DNA of 29,063 bases, taken from contig NZ_CAJKOX010000047.1 in the NCBI RefSeq assembly GCF_905201705.1, positions 1-29,063 of the forward strand, in the 5' to 3' direction. Under the pieces are notes generated by a model. The model saw only the letters and a program-made list of their open reading frames with translations, did no database searches and had not been told where the DNA came from. A program made the position numbers and the translations under genes. The DNA comes from an uncultured Marvinbryantia sp. (lineage in GTDB: Bacteria; Bacillota; Clostridia; Lachnospirales; Lachnospiraceae). Of the stretch, positions 7,393-15,408 are shown piece after piece. Each line of letters starts with the position of its first letter. The stretch's first letter is position 1.

Positions 7393-10300
7393 AAGAAGTT
7401 CTCTTGTCAGCGTCAGCACGTCCGCGTTATCCTTTGCGCTGACGCGCGGCTTTGCATACAGAAAATAAGGTCGCCCCTCCATCACGAATTTTAGCTTTCC
7501 GCCGTGCTTTGCAATGCAGGCTTCTATCTTTTTCGGGTCGGCGGGCGTTTTTTCGTACATGACGAATCGGATGTAATCGCCCTTCTGCGTCAGTTCTGCC
7601 ACATAGGCACTGTGTGCGATCGCCTTCAGATGCGCGATCGCCAGCAGGTTCTGCACAGCCCTCGGCGGCTCCCCAAAGCGGTCCATCAGCTCCTCCAGCA
7701 TATCGTCGTATTCCTCCTGGTTCCCGATCGTCGCGATCCGTTTGTAAATATCCAGCTTCTGATACTCGTTGCGGATATATTTTTCCGGGATGTAGGCGTC
7801 GATGTCCAGATCGATCGTCGTCTCAAAGTTGTCCGCCGGACTCATCTCGCCCTTCAGCGCACGGACAGACTCATTGAGCATCTTGCAGTAAAGATCGTAG
7901 CCGATCGCCTCCATGTGCCCGTGCTGCTCCGCGCCAAGCAAGTTGCCCGCTCCGCGGATCTCCAGGTCGCGCATGGCAATTTTGATGCCGCTGCCCAGCT
8001 CGGTAAATTCCCGGATGGCGTGCAGCCGCTTTTCCGCCACCTCTTTGAGCATCTTGTTTCTGCGGTACATCAGAAATGCGTATGCCGTCCGGTTTGAACG
8101 TCCCACGCGCCCGCGAAGCTGATAGAGCTGGGAAAGCCCCATCGTGTCAGCGTCGTGGATGATCATGGTATTAACGTTCGAAATGTCCAGCCCCGTCTCG
8201 ATGATGGTGGTAGACACCAGCACGTCGATGTCGCCGTTGATAAAATCGTACATGATGCGCTCCAGCTCGCGCTCCTTCATCTGGCCGTGAGCGAACGCTA
8301 CATTTGCCTCCGGCAGCAGCTTTGCGATTTTATTTGTCATCTCCACGATAGTATTGACACGGTTATAGACATAGTAAACCTGCCCGCCCCGCGCCAGCTC
8401 GCGGCTGATCGCTTCGCGCACCATTTCTTCATTATACTCCATAACATAGGTCTGGATAGCGGTCCGCTCCATCGGCGGCTCCTCCAGCACGCTCATATCA
8501 CGGATACCGATCAGGCTCATATGCAGCGTGCGCGGGATCGGCGTCGCTGTGAGCGTGAGTACATCCACATTTGTCTTTAACTGTTTGATTTTCTCTTTAT
8601 GCGTAACGCCGAAGCGCTGTTCCTCGTCGATCACCAGCAGGCCGAGATCCTTGTATTCCACATCCTTTGAGAGCACGCGGTGCGTACCGATCAGGATGTC
8701 GACAAGCCCTTTCTTTAAATCCACCAGCGTTTTTTTCTGCTCCGCAGGCGTGCGGAAACGGCACAGCAGATCCACACGCACCGGAAAATCCTTCATGCGC
8801 TGCACAAAGGTATTGTAATGCTGCTGCGCGAGAATGGTAGTCGGCACCAGATATACCACCTGCTTGCCCTCCTGCACTGCCTTGAACGCCGCGCGGATCG
8901 CGATCTCTGTTTTTCCGAAGCCCACGTCCCCACAGATCAGGCGGTCCATGATCTTCGTACTCTCCATATCGCGCTTGGTCGCCTCGATCGCTGCAAGCTG
9001 GTCGTCCGTCTCCTCAAACTCAAACATTTCCTCAAACTCGCGCTGCCAGACGGTGTCCGCCCCGTAGGCAAAACCTTTTTTTTCCTGCCGCTCGGCGTAG
9101 AGCGCCACCAGCTCCTTTGCGATGTTCTGCACCGCTGCGCGCACGCGGGTGCGCGTCTTATTCCACTCCTGCGTGCCCAGCTTATTGAGCTTCGGCGTTT
9201 TTGCCTCGGAGCCTGCATACTTCTGGATAACATCCGACTGTGTCGCCAGCACGTAAAGATTGCTGCCGCCGCTGTACTCGATCTTCATGTAATCCTTCAT
9301 GACATGATCTACCTCAATTTTTTCGATACCGCGGTAGATACCAAGTCCATGACTTTCATGCACCACATAATCTCCGACATTCAGATCGGCAAAGCTGGCG
9401 ATCTTTGTGCCCTCATAGCGCCGCTGCTTTTTGCGCCGTTTCTTTTCTTTTCCAAAAATATCGCTTTCCGTGATCACCGCAAAACGGATCAGCGGATACT
9501 CATATCCCTTGTGCGTGTTTCCCCGCGCGAGCAGAATTTCTCCCGGCTGGATCTCCCGGTCCATATCCTCCGTGAAAAAGCTGTTCAGCTCGTGATCGCG
9601 CAGATCCTCTGCAAGACGCATGGCGCGCGTGCGTGAGGCGCACAGAAGCGCCACCCGGTAGCCCTCCTTTTTCCAGCGCCCGAGATCCTTCACAAGCTGC
9701 TCAAAGCTGCTGTTGTAGGAGCTGATGGAGCGCACGGTCATGTTGTATCTGCCCGTAATGTTCCATTCATCGCGCGGCAGATCCATGATGCAGAGTGCCA
9801 GACAATTCCGGCGGTTCAGCTCGCCGATGATCTCCTGCTGTCCGTACAGGATTCCCGTCTGCCCCGGCAGAATGTAGCCCTTCTCCAGACGGCTCTTCAT
9901 ATTCTCGGAAAACTCCTCCTGCACCGCACGCCCTTCCTCGGCAATGCGGTTCGGCTCATCCAGCAAAATCAAAGCGTCCTGTCCGAAATAGTCCAGAAAG
10001 GATACCGTCTTTTCATAAAAGTAAGGAATAAATGCTTCCAGCCCGGTGCGCTCCTCAAGCTCCAGCAGACGATCGCAGATTTCCTGCGCCGCCGTCTTAA
10101 TCCGGTGCGCCTCCTCCGTCTTCATTTCCTCGCGGAAGATTTTTTCCTGTTTTTTGCTTTCTTTTTTGATGCGCTCCGCCGCTTTTGCCGCCTGCGCATC
10201 GCTGATAACGATCTCGCTTGCCGGATAGACACGCACAGATTCCAGATTTTCAATAGAGCGCTGGCTCTGGGCGTCAAAGCTGCGGATGGAGTCGATCTCA

Positions 10301-10887
10301 TCTCCCCACAGCTCGATGCGGACGGGATTTTCTTCTGTCAGCGGAAAAATATCCACAATGCCGCCGCGGATAGCAAACTGCCCCGGCGCATCCACCTGCG
10401 CCGTCTTTTCGTAGCCCATCTCGACGAGCTGTCCTGAGAGCTTCTCCAGGCTCAGTTCGCTGTCCTGCGCAAATTCCAGCACATGCTCCCGGATACCGGA
10501 AAGCGGCAGCACATGCTCCATACACCCCGGAAGGGTTGTGATCACCGTAACCTGCTCTTCCTCTAAAAGCTCCCGCAGAACTGCCATGCGCTGCTGCCCG
10601 ATCTGGTGGCTGCGGATATCCGCGCTGTAAAACATCAGGTCCCGCGCCGGGTACAGCAGCACCTTCCGGTCGAAAAAGCGGTAGTTTTCGTAGATTTCCT
10701 TCGCACGCAGATCGCTGTATGTGATGATCAGCTTCTTCCGGTACGGCTCGCCCACGCAGTACATCAGATGCGATTTCTGCGCCTCGATGCAGCCGGACAC
10801 CTGCAGGATGCCCCGGTTTTTCTTTAAGCCGGAGCATAGCTGCTCAAACTCCTCCAGATTTTTCAGCGGAGCAGTAAATGCTTTCAT
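7366..10887 (-). CDS. mfd: Transcription-repair coupling factor
   Basis: The 1173-residue ATP-driven DNA translocase removes RNA polymerase stalled at lesions and recruits UvrA. Domains in order: UvrB-like module (about 20-330, with GYEKTAQVDAPGQFAIRGGIVDIFP), RNA-polymerase interaction domain (about 490-555, VGDYVVHESHGLGIYRGI), superfamily 2 motor with Walker A GDVGFGKTE (about 652), DEEQRFG (about 750), TATPIPRTL and QLRGRVGRS (about 920), TRG motif IRGAGNLLG (about 980), and the C-terminal regulatory domain. Full length for the family. Its ATG overlaps the pth stop (ATGA), so translation is coupled to pth, as in many Firmicutes. Confidence 0.97.
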   Translation of the reverse strand: MKAFTAPLKNLEEFEQLCSGLKKNRGILQVSGCIEAQKSHLMYCVGEPYRKKLIITYSDLRAKEIYENYRFFDRKVLLYPARDLMFYSADIRSHQIGQQRMAVLRELLEEEQVTVITTLPGCMEHVLPLSGIREHVLEFAQDSELSLEKLSGQLVEMGYEKTAQVDAPGQFAIRGGIVDIFPLTEENPVRIELWGDEIDSIRSFDAQSQRSIENLESVRVYPASEIVISDAQAAKAAERIKKESKKQEKIFREEMKTEEAHRIKTAAQEICDRLLELEERTGLEAFIPYFYEKTVSFLDYFGQDALILLDEPNRIAEEGRAVQEEFSENMKSRLEKGYILPGQTGILYGQQEIIGELNRRNCLALCIMDLPRDEWNITGRYNMTVRSISSYNSSFEQLVKDLGRWKKEGYRVALLCASRTRAMRLAEDLRDHELNSFFTEDMDREIQPGEILLARGNTHKGYEYPLIRFAVITESDIFGKEKKRRKKQRRYEGTKIASFADLNVGDYVVHESHGLGIYRGIEKIEVDHVMKDYMKIEYSGGSNLYVLATQSDVIQKYAGSEAKTPKLNKLGTQEWNKTRTRVRAAVQNIAKELVALYAERQEKKGFAYGADTVWQREFEEMFEFEETDDQLAAIEATKRDMESTKIMDRLICGDVGFGKTEIAIRAAFKAVQEGKQVVYLVPTTILAQQHYNTFVQRMKDFPVRVDLLCRFRTPAEQKKTLVDLKKGLVDILIGTHRVLSKDVEYKDLGLLVIDEEQRFGVTHKEKIKQLKTNVDVLTLTATPIPRTLHMSLIGIRDMSVLEEPPMERTAIQTYVMEYNEEMVREAISRELARGGQVYYVYNRVNTIVEMTNKIAKLLPEANVAFAHGQMKERELERIMYDFINGDIDVLVSTTIIETGLDISNVNTMIIHDADTMGLSQLYQLRGRVGRSNRTAYAFLMYRRNKMLKEVAEKRLHAIREFTELGSGIKIAMRDLEIRGAGNLLGAEQHGHMEAIGYDLYCKMLNESVRALKGEMSPADNFETTIDLDIDAYIPEKYIRNEYQKLDIYKRIATIGNQEEYDDMLEELMDRFGEPPRAVQNLLAIAHLKAIAHSAYVAELTQKGDYIRFVMYEKTPADPKKIEACIAKHGGKLKFVMEGRPYFLYAKPRVSAKDNADVLTLTRELLTDIAGCLQ

Positions 10888-11459
10888 TCTGATACCTTCC
10901 TGTTATATTCATTCATCGCCGCCTCCACGCCGTCCGTCATCAGACACACAGCGGCATCGGCGGCCCTTTCAAGCGCTTCCTCCACTTTTTTGCGGTCGTC
11001 CTCTGCAAAGCGGCTGAGCACGTAATCCGCCAGATCCCAGCCCGCCGGCTTCTCCCCGACACCCACCTTAATGCGCAGAAACTCCTGTCCGCCCAGATGG
11101 GAAATGATGCTTTTTATGCCGTTGTGCCCGCCGGCGCTGCCTTTTTCACGGATGCGAAGCTGTCCCGGCGGCAGACTGATATCGTCGTAAATGACAATGA
11201 GCTGCGATGTCTCGTCAATTTTATAGAAGTCCGTCAGCGCCCGGATGCTCTCGCCGCTTAAATTCATGTAGGTGAGCGGCTTTACCAGCAGCACGCTCTG
11301 TCCTTCGATCCTTCCGCTGCCCGTCAGCGCCCTGCCCTTTGCATTCTCTACTTTTATATTATATTTCTCTGCAAGCACATCTATGGCATCAAATCCCACG
11401 TTGTGCCTGGTATGGGCATACTGTCTGCCCGGATTTCCAAGTCCTGCTATGATATACAT
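10884..11459 (-). CDS. pth: Peptidyl-tRNA hydrolase
   Basis: The 191-residue enzyme frees tRNA from peptidyl-tRNA that falls off ribosomes. The family signature GLGNPGRQYAHTRHNVGFDAID is at residues 6-27, with Asn9 and the catalytic His19. The second signature is YDDISLPPGQLRIREKGSAGGHNGIKSI. Length is normal. The gene starts 18 bp after the nitroreductase stop and ends in a 4-bp overlap with mfd, so the three are probably one transcript. The ribosome binding site is modest (GGTGGAAACGGG). In Bacillus this gene is spoVC, next to mfd and spoVT, the same neighbourhood. Confidence 0.96.
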   Translation of the reverse strand: MYIIAGLGNPGRQYAHTRHNVGFDAIDVLAEKYNIKVENAKGRALTGSGRIEGQSVLLVKPLTYMNLSGESIRALTDFYKIDETSQLIVIYDDISLPPGQLRIREKGSAGGHNGIKSIISHLGGQEFLRIKVGVGEKPAGWDLADYVLSRFAEDDRKKVEEALERAADAAVCLMTDGVEAAMNEYNRKVSE

Positions 11460-11477
11460 GTCCCGTTTCCACCGTTT

Positions 11478-11999
11478 TTACTCTGCGAAATATACGTAAT
11501 TTTCTTTCCGCGGCGCTGCCTTGGGCGCTTCCATATCAGCATACCCCAGAATGCAGTGTCCGATTCCTTCATAATCGCCCTCAATGCCAAGCGATCTTAA
11601 AATTTCTTTGCCCTCCGGGCTTTCAAACTCCTCCTTCGCGCGGTGGATCCAGCAGCTCGCAATGCCCAGCTCGTGCGCCGCCAGCATCAGATTTCCCATC
11701 ACCAGACTGCCGTCGTAAACGTATGTGGGCCGGCTTTTGTCCGCAAGCACCACCAGCACGACCGGCGCCCCGTAAAACGGATCAGATACGGTTCCCATAA
11801 CCTCAGCATTCATTTTTGAAAGCTTATCACGCAGCTCTTTATTTGTCACCGCCAGAATGACAGGCGACTGCTTCCCCATGCCGGTGGCTGCATAAGTGCC
11901 CGCCTGCACGATCTTCTCAATGATTTCCTTCGGAACCATGTCCGGTTTGTATTTGCGGATACTTCTTCTTGACAGTATAGCATCGATCGTATTGCTCAT
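11478..11999 (-). CDS. Nitroreductase-family flavoprotein
   Basis: A 173-residue FMN-dependent oxidoreductase of the small nitroreductase fold. The N-terminal ILSRRSIRKYKPDMVPKEIIEKIVQAG is the FMN-phosphate-binding signature, followed by YAATGMGKQSP. The later GSLVMGNLMLAAHELGIASCWIHRAKEEF segment is typical of the family's C-terminal half. The frame is open to 12017, but the ATG at 11999 has GAGGAGG at the right distance and gives the standard start. The substrate is not predictable: nitro compounds, quinones or flavin are possible. It leads the pth-mfd operon under a promoter at 12036-12064. Confidence 0.9.
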   Translation of the reverse strand: MSNTIDAILSRRSIRKYKPDMVPKEIIEKIVQAGTYAATGMGKQSPVILAVTNKELRDKLSKMNAEVMGTVSDPFYGAPVVLVVLADKSRPTYVYDGSLVMGNLMLAAHELGIASCWIHRAKEEFESPEGKEILRSLGIEGDYEGIGHCILGYADMEAPKAAPRKENYVYFAE

Positions 12000-12035
12000 G
12001 ATAAATCCTCCTCTCAAACTCGCATTTGCGTATTT

Positions 12036-12064
12036 ATTGTATCATTTATGGTAAAATTTGTGAA
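12036..12064 (-). promoter_or_regulatory. Sigma-A promoter of nitroreductase-pth-mfd
   Basis: On the minus strand TTCACA (12059-12064) and TACAAT (12036-12041) are separated by 17 bp, each one base off consensus. The start codon at 11999 is 37 bp downstream. Confidence 0.72.
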
Positions 12065-12113
12065 CCACTGTTCTTTGTTTCTTCTGCTCAATTTTCCACA
12101 CGAATTTGCGCAT

Positions 12114-12165
12114 AAAAAAAGCGCAGCCGTCACCGCCACTGTTTTCAGCGCGGCAGACGGGCTGC
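12114..12165 (-). terminator. Terminator of the CobW-type GTPase operon
   Basis: GACGGGCTGC (12156-12165) pairs with GCAGCCGTC (12123-12131) with one bulge, and an inner GC-rich stem strengthens it. On the minus strand the stem is followed by GC and a run of seven T (12114-12120). It lies 15 bp past the stop at 12180. Confidence 0.85.
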
Positions 12166-12179
12166 ACCCCGCGATCCTG

Positions 12180-13127
12180 CTAGTTAAAATACACCATCTC
12201 TTTAATCTCCTCCGCCGGCTCAATGTGCTGTGCCTTCAGCACCGGGCCGACGCCGCGGTATACGGAGAGATGCGCAAAGTCGATCTTCGCCTGGATCTTC
12301 ACCCAGGCGCCGTCCTCCGGCTCCGGTTCCTTGCCGCATTTGCAGACATACCCAAGGAAGGTCGTGTCGTCCGCGCAGCAGGTCATCGCCGTGCGCCCCG
12401 GCACAAACACGCCGGTCGGGAAGCCGGGATATTTCTTTGCCTGCAGCGTAAATTCCACGATCTTTCCGCGGTACCGCTCCTGATTCTCCATCACATCGAC
12501 AAACCAGATTCCGTAATCCTCCGGGCGGATTTCAATGACAGGCGCGTTCATATCATAGGGCATCTCGTCGCCGAAAATATTCTCGATCTCGCCCTCTTCG
12601 TCCTCGAAGACTACCTCCGCCTGCGGGCTGACCACCTTAACGCTCCGGCGGTAGCCTGCCAGCGGCTTAATGTCCTCGCAGCGGTTGAAAAGCACCAGCT
12701 CCGAGCCGCGCACCATTTCCACAAACAGCGGCTTTAAATTCGTCAGGTACATCTGGAAAGTACTTGCGTCCACTGTAGTCAGCTTCTGTTCCATCTCCCA
12801 GCCATACGGGAGTTTCAGTTTTTCAAAATCGCTTACCTTCCACATGCCGTTGTATTCCACAACCACGCGCTTCGGGCGATGCTTTTTGTCCAGCATTTTG
12901 AGGTAATCTTCTGTCAGCTCCTCCTGCCGCTCCACGCGCTCGATCACTACATGATATTTTTTCAGTTCCTCCGGGTCGTACTCTTCCTCGCCGTCCTCAC
13001 AGAGAAGCAGCAGCGTCTTGCCGCGGATCTGAAAGTAATCCTGCGACAGCGTAAATTTTAAAAACTGCGTCTTTCCACTGTCCAGAAATCCGGTCATCAG
13101 ATAAACCATAACACTTGGCTGGTTCAT
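12180..13127 (-). CDS. CobW-like GTPase fused to a YcgQ/DUF1980-like domain
   Basis: A 315-residue protein that seems to join two families. Residues 1-185 resemble a G3E (CobW) GTPase: Walker A GFLDSGKT (13-20), an ExxG motif in VVVEYNGMW in place of the usual EPSG, and a weak base-recognition site in LFNRCED. The CxCC metal motif of true CobW proteins is absent. Residues about 200-315 resemble the C-terminal domain of YcgQ (TIGR03943/DUF1980): FVDVMENQERYRGKIVEF, TAMTCCADDTTFLGYVCKCG, GAWVKIQAKI. YcgQ normally pairs with a DUF318 permease (YcgR). The gene starts 15 bp after the CobW gene, preceded by GGAGGG. A role in metal trafficking is inferred from family and neighbour. Confidence 0.72.
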   Translation of the reverse strand: MNQPSVMVYLMTGFLDSGKTQFLKFTLSQDYFQIRGKTLLLLCEDGEEEYDPEELKKYHVVIERVERQEELTEDYLKMLDKKHRPKRVVVEYNGMWKVSDFEKLKLPYGWEMEQKLTTVDASTFQMYLTNLKPLFVEMVRGSELVLFNRCEDIKPLAGYRRSVKVVSPQAEVVFEDEEGEIENIFGDEMPYDMNAPVIEIRPEDYGIWFVDVMENQERYRGKIVEFTLQAKKYPGFPTGVFVPGRTAMTCCADDTTFLGYVCKCGKEPEPEDGAWVKIQAKIDFAHLSVYRGVGPVLKAQHIEPAEEIKEMVYFN

Positions 13128-13142
13128 GAAAATCCCTCCGTC

Positions 13143-14330
13143 CTAAACGCCGAACAGCTCTGCCAGCTTTGCTTCGTTCAAAGCAGAACCGATCACGCAG
13201 AGACGACCGGTATATTCCGCCGCGCCGCTGCGCACCTCATGTTCCTCCGGCACCATGTCAAAATAGATCCACTCGCCGTCCGCACCTGCTACCATGCCCT
13301 TTGCGCGCAGGATCGTGCCGTAAGCGCTGTCGCTCTCCAGCGTATGCAGGATCCGGTTGATTTCTTCTTTCGTGTACGTTTTGATCGTCTCACATCCCCA
13401 GCTTGTGAACACCTCATCCGCATGATGATGTCCGTGATGGTGATGCTCGTGATCGTGGTCATGTCCGCAGCCGCACTCCCCGTCATGATCGTGATGATGC
13501 CCGTGGTCATGCTCTTCATGATCGTGATGATGCTCATGGTCATGCTCTTCGTGGTCGTGATGATGCTCATGGTCATGCTCTTCGTGATCATGATGATGCT
13601 CATGGTCATGCTCTTCGTGGTCATGATGATGCTCATGGTCATGATCGTGGCCGCAGCAGCACTCCTCGCCGTGCTCATGCACCTCGCCGCACTCCGGGCA
13701 GCGAAGCTCGCCAAGCAGCTCTTCCTCCAGAGACTTGCTTCCCTCCATCGTATCCAGCAGCTTTTCGCCGGTCAGACTGGCGATCGGCGTCGTAATGATC
13801 GGTGCTTTCGCGTTCAGCGCACGCAGGATCGCAAGGCTCTCCTGCACTTTTTCCGGCTTCGCCTTGTCGGTTCTGCTGAGGATGATCGCACCGGCATATT
13901 CAATCTGGTTGCTGAAAAATTCGCCGAAGTTTTTATTATAAATTTTGCACTTTGTGACGTCCACAACCGTCGTGAAGCTGTTCAGCTTCGCGTCGATCTG
14001 CTCCTGCACATCCTGCACCGCCTTAATGACATCCGAAAGCTTGCCAACGCCCGACGGCTCGATGAGAATGCGGTCCGGATGGTAGGTATCCACCACTTCC
14101 TTTAAGGATTTTCCGAAATCGCCCACCAGCGAGCAGCAGATGCACCCGGAGTTCATCTCCCGGATCTCGATGCCGGATTCCTTCAGAAATCCGCCGTCGA
14201 TGCCGATCTCTCCAAATTCATTTTCAATCAGTACCACCTGCTCCCCGGAGAACGCCTCCTTCAGCAGCTTTTTAATCAGTGTCGTTTTTCCGGCTCCCAG
14301 AAAGCCGGAGATAATATCAATCTTGGTCAT
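13143..14330 (-). CDS. CobW/COG0523 metallochaperone GTPase with His-rich insert
   Basis: A 395-residue G3E GTPase. Walker A SGFLGAGKTT is near the start, the metal site GCICC lies in EMNSGCICCSLVGDF, Walker B-type EPSG is in RILIEPSGVGKLSD, and the base-recognition motif SRTDKAKPE replaces NKxD. A CobW C-terminal domain (EVFTSWGCETIKTYTKEEINRIL, then GRLCVIGSALNEAKL) closes the protein. Between the domains, residues about 215-306 hold CPECGEVHEHGEECCCG followed by a tandem His/Asp/Glu repeat that should bind several Zn, Ni or Co ions. The frame reaches 14384, but the ATG at 14330 has GGAGG and gives the usual MTKIDIISGFLGAG start. The metal and client are unknown. Confidence 0.9.
   Translation of the reverse strand: MTKIDIISGFLGAGKTTLIKKLLKEAFSGEQVVLIENEFGEIGIDGGFLKESGIEIREMNSGCICCSLVGDFGKSLKEVVDTYHPDRILIEPSGVGKLSDVIKAVQDVQEQIDAKLNSFTTVVDVTKCKIYNKNFGEFFSNQIEYAGAIILSRTDKAKPEKVQESLAILRALNAKAPIITTPIASLTGEKLLDTMEGSKSLEEELLGELRCPECGEVHEHGEECCCGHDHDHEHHHDHEEHDHEHHHDHEEHDHEHHHDHEEHDHEHHHDHEEHDHGHHHDHDGECGCGHDHDHEHHHHGHHHADEVFTSWGCETIKTYTKEEINRILHTLESDSAYGTILRAKGMVAGADGEWIYFDMVPEEHEVRSGAAEYTGRLCVIGSALNEAKLAELFGV
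13506..13637 (-). repeat. 33-bp tandem repeat coding HDHEHHHDHEE
   Basis: GTCATGCTCTTC recurs at 13506, 13539, 13572 and 13605, an exact 33-bp period. Each unit encodes the same 11 residues (HDHEHHHDHEE) with only silent changes such as gtg/atg/gat swaps. Degenerate units flank it on both sides, making a His-rich stretch at about 13413-13660. Confidence 0.92.
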
Positions 14331-14355
14331 AATAACCGCCTCCTTGTTCCCAAAT

Positions 14356-14384
14356 AGTATACTGCCTTTTTCGCAAAACAGCAA
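14356..14384 (-). promoter_or_regulatory. Sigma-A promoter of the CobW operon
   Basis: On the minus strand TTGCTG (14379-14384) and TATACT (14356-14361) are 17 bp apart, 26 bp before the ATG at 14330. A clear Zur-type palindrome was not found by eye. Confidence 0.7.
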
Positions 14385-14409
14385 GTAAACAGATTATAAA
14401 ATTTGCTTT

Positions 14410-15333
14410 CTAACTCATTCTGCTATAGGAAATCCGGATCTTGATATCCTGATTGTAATTGCCGAATCCCTCTCCAAAGAGGGTGAGACCTCCGGTATTT
14501 AATGCATCGCCCGGAACCATAAACTTAAAACGCAGCGTGCTCTTGTAGTCGATGTGCAGATGATCGATCGTCACACTGGACACCTTCATTCCATCGATAA
14601 AGGTCCCCTTATGATTGATCATCAGCATCTTTAACACGCCGTACTGATTCCAGTTCGGCGGCCACCAGCCCGGCGTAAAGATCCCCCTCACGTCTCCAAA
14701 ATCGCCGGCGCTCGTCCACATTCCCACCCATTCATCGTTTAAATAGAAAGAGATGTCCGATGGCCAGTCGCAGCTTACGCCCGGCGCCTCCGAGCCGATC
14801 TCAAAGGACAGCGTAAGCTGATCGATCCGCGACCCCTCCGGCAAAAGATTTGGAATGATATACTCTACGTACCCCCGGGTAAACCATAAAATCCCCGCAT
14901 TGATCCGATCCGTATGCGCAAAGTATCTTGGATCGTCCACTTCCCCGATCAGATGCTCCGTCGTGGCAAGACCACAGGTAGGATACGCCTCGTAGTTTGC
15001 GTAATGCCCCACTTTTAATTCCGCATTGTATATCTGTCCGCTGTGCTGGTTTTCTTCCGATTCTATCTCAATGAGGATCTTATCCTCTGCTACACTGCAC
15101 AGTTTCTGATTCCCGTGCGAGCCACGCTCGATTGAAATCTTTACCAGTCCGTTTTCTTCTAATTTCTTGATGTGACTTGTAAGCGCGCCGTTGGTTATTC
15201 CCAGACGGACCGCGATCTCGTTCATGCTGAGCTCTTTTTCCTTCAGCAGAAGCTTCAGAATCGCGATCCGGACATCTGAGCCAAGTGCCTTAAATAATTC
15301 CAGTCCATCGCCAATATTTTTAACATGCAGCAT
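14410..15333 (-). CDS. ArsR-type winged-helix regulator with large C-terminal domain
   Basis: A 307-residue regulator. Residues about 10-85 form an ArsR/HTH_20-type winged helix (LFKALGSDVRIAILKLLLKE, then MNEIAVRLGITNGALTSHIKKLEENGL and a basic wing ISIERGSHGNQKL). Residues about 95-307 form a domain I cannot place. It is rich in aromatics and predicted beta strands (DWPSDISFYLNDEWVGMW, GWWPPNWNQYG, TLRFKFMVPGD), reminiscent of a sugar-binding beta-sandwich. No membrane segment or signal is seen. It lies at the end of the arabinan locus, 75 bp after a GH43 gene, and is the locus's only regulator, so control by arabino-oligosaccharides is the natural inference. The upstream gap contains TTTTAGATAAAG (15377-15388), perhaps an autoregulatory site. 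Confidence 0.78.
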   Translation of the reverse strand: MLHVKNIGDGLELFKALGSDVRIAILKLLLKEKELSMNEIAVRLGITNGALTSHIKKLEENGLVKISIERGSHGNQKLCSVAEDKILIEIESEENQHSGQIYNAELKVGHYANYEAYPTCGLATTEHLIGEVDDPRYFAHTDRINAGILWFTRGYVEYIIPNLLPEGSRIDQLTLSFEIGSEAPGVSCDWPSDISFYLNDEWVGMWTSAGDFGDVRGIFTPGWWPPNWNQYGVLKMLMINHKGTFIDGMKVSSVTIDHLHIDYKSTLRFKFMVPGDALNTGGLTLFGEGFGNYNQDIKIRISYSRMS

Positions 15334-15408
15334 TTTCCCTTCCCCTTTGCATTGTTCTTCTGAAATACCCGGTTTGTTTTAGATAAAGCCAAACTAATTG
15401 AGTCCATT

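Noticed and set aside
8818..9636. 272-codon plus-strand frame opposite mfd
   Set aside because: Shadow of mfd, one of several in the same region; the mfd frame carries all motor motifs.
13506..13637. Regular 33-bp repeats that could suggest a CRISPR
   Set aside because: The units are contiguous with no unique spacers and encode an in-frame His-rich repeat.
13239..14105. 288-codon Met/Val-rich frame on the plus strand
   Set aside because: Antisense of the CobW gene; the Met/Val runs come from the His/Asp codon repeat. No ribosome binding site or family signature.
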